Source of the DNA: DATFCK01 sp045809745
GTDB lineage: Bacteria > Verrucomicrobiota > Verrucomicrobiia > Chthoniobacterales > UBA10450
Assembly: GCA_045809745.1 (NCBI GenBank)
Contig: JBJMXE010000062.1
Span: 1-27,118 of the forward strand
Direction of reading: 5' to 3'
Length of the DNA: 27,118 nt
The notes under the pieces were generated by a model that searched no databases, was not told the origin of the DNA, and worked only from the letters and a program-made list of their open reading frames with translations. Below, piece by piece: positions 25,286-27,118 of this stretch. Position numbers and translations under genes: made by a program. The stretch's first letter is position 1; each line of letters begins with the position of its first letter.

Positions 25286-25942
25286 TTACTGGTTAGTCCA
25301 CTGCTCGGATCGGTCCAATAGATCCCGCACCTCGTCGTCGGTTGTTTGGGAGAAGTCCATGTAAAATTGGCCAACGGCATGGAAATGGTCCGGAGATATT
25401 GCGCAGATCGTCTCGTCCACTTCCTTCTCGAATTCACGACACGTTTCCGGCGCGCCCACGGGCACAGCCACCACAATCTTGGCGGCGCCACCCTGACGTA
25501 ACGCGGGTACAGCCGCGCGCATCGTTGCGCCAGTTGCCAGCCCATCATCCACCAGAATGACTAACCGACCGCGAAGTTCGGGAGGTGGACGATTCTCACG
25601 GTAAAGCACTTCCCGGCGTTCCAATTCGAGCCGCTCCCGCTCGGTCGCTTCCTCGATCACGGCTGAAGCGTGGGGAAGAACGGCGATCACTTCTTCATTC
25701 AGTACACGCACTCCACCGGAAGCGATTGCACCAAGCGCGAGCTCCTCAAACCCAGGGACCCCGAGCTTTCGAACGATGAACACGTCGAGCTTAACCTTGA
25801 GATATCTGGCGATCTCATACGCCACCGGAACTCCGCCACGGGCCAAGCCGAGTACGATGACATCCGGGCGGCCAGCGTACTTTTGAAGTTGCAGCGCCAA
25901 TCGCTGACCAGCTTCGTAGCGATCTGCGAAGGATCTGGCCAT
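25286..25942 (-). CDS. Phosphoribosyltransferase-domain protein
   Basis: A 218-residue type I PRTase. The PRPP-binding loop is VILVDDGLATGATM (128-141). FADRYEAGQRLALQL (5-19) and LARGGVPVAYEIARYL (33-48) match a family of small PRTase proteins that sometimes appear fused to an alpha/beta hydrolase. Their substrate is not established; nucleotide salvage is the general expectation. The ATG at 25942 gives the standard start; a TTG at 25951 is in frame but unlikely. It is transcribed alone, convergent with gcvP and separated from the next minus-strand gene by 136 bases in which nothing was recognised. The family call is strong; the biological reaction is unknown. Confidence 0.88.
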   Translation of the reverse strand: MARSFADRYEAGQRLALQLQKYAGRPDVIVLGLARGGVPVAYEIARYLKVKLDVFIVRKLGVPGFEELALGAIASGGVRVLNEEVIAVLPHASAVIEEATERERLELERREVLYRENRPPPELRGRLVILVDDGLATGATMRAAVPALRQGGAAKIVVAVPVGAPETCREFEKEVDETICAISPDHFHAVGQFYMDFSQTTDDEVRDLLDRSEQWTNQ

Positions 25943-26078
25943 GTAGGGCAACTACTTCACGAATGCATATCTGCGTCGCGCCAACCTGGAGCAACTGCGC
26001 AGTCGTAAGCCGATGAAGGCCTCAGACGACCCGCTCAACTGCAATCCGTTAACGTAAATCTGGTTCGGCTAACCGCCG

Positions 26079-27118
26079 CTAAGCTTCGGAGGCAAGCTCA
26101 GGAGAAGCGGTGACGACACGGGTCGGCACGAGCCGCAACGCCGTGCCGGCTTCCTGGTGTTCCGCCGCCGCGCCATCCTCGTGATATTCGGCGTCCTGGT
26201 TCACCTGCCACAGATCATAAAGCCCGCTGTCAGCCAGAATATTTTCGACGCACAACATCGCCGTCATCATCGCGTGATCCTGATTGTTATACTTGTGCAT
26301 GCCATTGCGTCCGACGAGGTGCAAATTCGGATAACGTGTCTCCAGTTCCTGCCGGACCGTGGCGACGTGAGTGGCATAATGGTCATCGTAAACCGGATAC
26401 GCTTTCTTTTGCCTAACGACGCAGCCGTCCAGAACATCGCCTTCTCTGGCCAGGCCAATCTGGAACAATTCGCGCTTGGCCAAATCGAGCAATTCTTCGT
26501 CCTTGGAATCCCAAAGGCCATCGTGTTCGAAACAAAAGTATTCCAAGCCGTAGCATGCTTTGTCCGCATCCGGCACCATCTCGGGCGACCAGGAACGGAA
26601 ATTTTGGATTCGGCCCACCTTAACGCTCGGGTCGTGGATGTAGATCCAGTTGTCATCGAATGCATCCCGGTTTTTCAGGATCAGCATGACCGTGATGAAA
26701 TCACGATACTTCAGCGAGTCGGCCGCATGTCTGGCTCGCTCGGACACTTCAGGCCGGATACCGCGAACCAGTTCGCGCATCGGAGCAGACGAAATCACGT
26801 GTTCGGCTTCGATCGTTTGGAGGGCACCCTGGCGATCGTTAAAGCGAACTTCCCATCGCTCGTTAGTGGCGTCGTAGTCGAGGCCGACAACTTTGCACCC
26901 CATCTCGATCTTGCCGCCCATTTCGAGCGTCTTCTCCGCGCAACGTTCCCACATCATGCCAGGACCACGTCGCGGATAGCGAAACGAGTTGATCAGGCTC
27001 TTGATAACCTTCGAGCGATCTTTGGGCTGGCGCTTTGGCAACAATGCGTTCTTGATCGCGCTACCCAGAGAGAGGCCCTTGATTCGCTGAGCCGCCCAAT
27101 CAGCTGAGATCTCTTTGC
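26079..27118 (-). CDS. FAD-dependent oxidoreductase, UDP-galactopyranose mutase-like / amine-oxidase fold (partial, N-terminus off window)
   Basis: The C-terminal 346 residues are in the window, and the frame is open to the right edge, so the FAD-binding N-terminus is outside. Visible are EISADWAAQRIKGLSL near the cut, FRYPRRGPGMMWERCAEKTL, HVISSAPMRELV, YGLEYFCFE and the C-terminal FAD contact VGRNGMHKYNNQDHAMMTAM. The last two resemble the C-terminal FAD-pyrophosphate block of UDP-galactopyranose mutase and protoporphyrinogen-oxidase-like proteins. The family is often found near sugar genes, but the reaction is not defined. A short tail rich in Ala/Glu follows. It lies about 9 kb from the EPS cluster, so involvement in it is a guess. 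Confidence 0.75.
   Translation of the reverse strand, partial: KEISADWAAQRIKGLSLGSAIKNALLPKRQPKDRSKVIKSLINSFRYPRRGPGMMWERCAEKTLEMGGKIEMGCKVVGLDYDATNERWEVRFNDRQGALQTIEAEHVISSAPMRELVRGIRPEVSERARHAADSLKYRDFITVMLILKNRDAFDDNWIYIHDPSVKVGRIQNFRSWSPEMVPDADKACYGLEYFCFEHDGLWDSKDEELLDLAKRELFQIGLAREGDVLDGCVVRQKKAYPVYDDHYATHVATVRQELETRYPNLHLVGRNGMHKYNNQDHAMMTAMLCVENILADSGLYDLWQVNQDAEYHEDGAAAEHQEAGTALRLVPTRVVTASPELASEA

Noticed and set aside
26157..27107. Plus-strand open frame of 316 codons opposite the FAD protein
   Set aside because: The minus strand encodes conserved FAD-oxidoreductase motifs; the plus frame has no family resemblance and is explained as a shadow.
1..27118. Apparent abundance of GTTAG/CTAAC (and GTTAGG/CCTAAC) throughout the window
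   Set aside because: A hand count gave roughly 39 pentamers, close to the number expected from base composition (about 42), and the hexamer is only slightly above expectation. Not a significant motif.

Overview
The window is bacterial chromosome with about 22 protein genes, fairly GC-rich, with short intergenic gaps. No tRNA, rRNA, transposase or CRISPR array was seen. Several traits suggest a soil-type Verrucomicrobiota genome: the protein families present, the near absence of Shine-Dalgarno sequences before the starts, and GC-rich palindromic intergenic repeats. The phylum is an inference of moderate confidence and nothing finer can be supported.

Positions 1-16573 hold a Wzx/Wzy-type exopolysaccharide (EPS) cluster, almost all on the minus strand. 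Reading from 16573 downwards, it starts with the export machinery: an outer-membrane beta-barrel, a short Wza-like export protein, and a Wzc-like co-polymerase fused to a tyrosine kinase. A Wzx-type flippase, a GT8-like transferase and a GT4 transferase follow. A single GT2 gene (8110-8976) lies on the plus strand and interrupts the run. A second minus-strand block then carries two paralogous divergent GT4-like proteins, two GT4 transferases, a Wzy/O-antigen-ligase-type membrane protein, a GT4 transferase, a hexapeptide acyltransferase and a GT4 gene cut by the window edge. The glycosyltransferases would build a repeat unit on a lipid carrier, the acyltransferase would decorate it, Wzx would flip it, Wzy would polymerise it, and the Wzc/Wza-like/barrel set would control length and export the chain. 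No priming sugar-phosphate transferase and no Wzb-type phosphatase are in view.

Positions 16574-17989 are a transition zone. They contain an AT-rich divergent promoter region, a small secreted protein with a possible jelly-roll (F5/8 type C-like) domain transcribed away from the EPS operon, and a 450-base gap with a REP-like palindromic element.

Positions 17990-27118 hold general genes: a soluble hybrid PAS histidine kinase with a receiver domain, a secreted PQQ-type sugar (sorbosone) dehydrogenase, threonine ammonia-lyase (ilvA) and full-length glycine decarboxylase (gcvP), all on the plus strand. A phosphoribosyltransferase and a partial UDP-galactopyranose-mutase-like FAD protein follow on the minus strand. 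The most interesting feature is the split export module: an export protein that appears to lack its own outer-membrane helix sits next to a dedicated beta-barrel. The eroded catalytic motif in the tandem GT4-like paralogues is the second most interesting.
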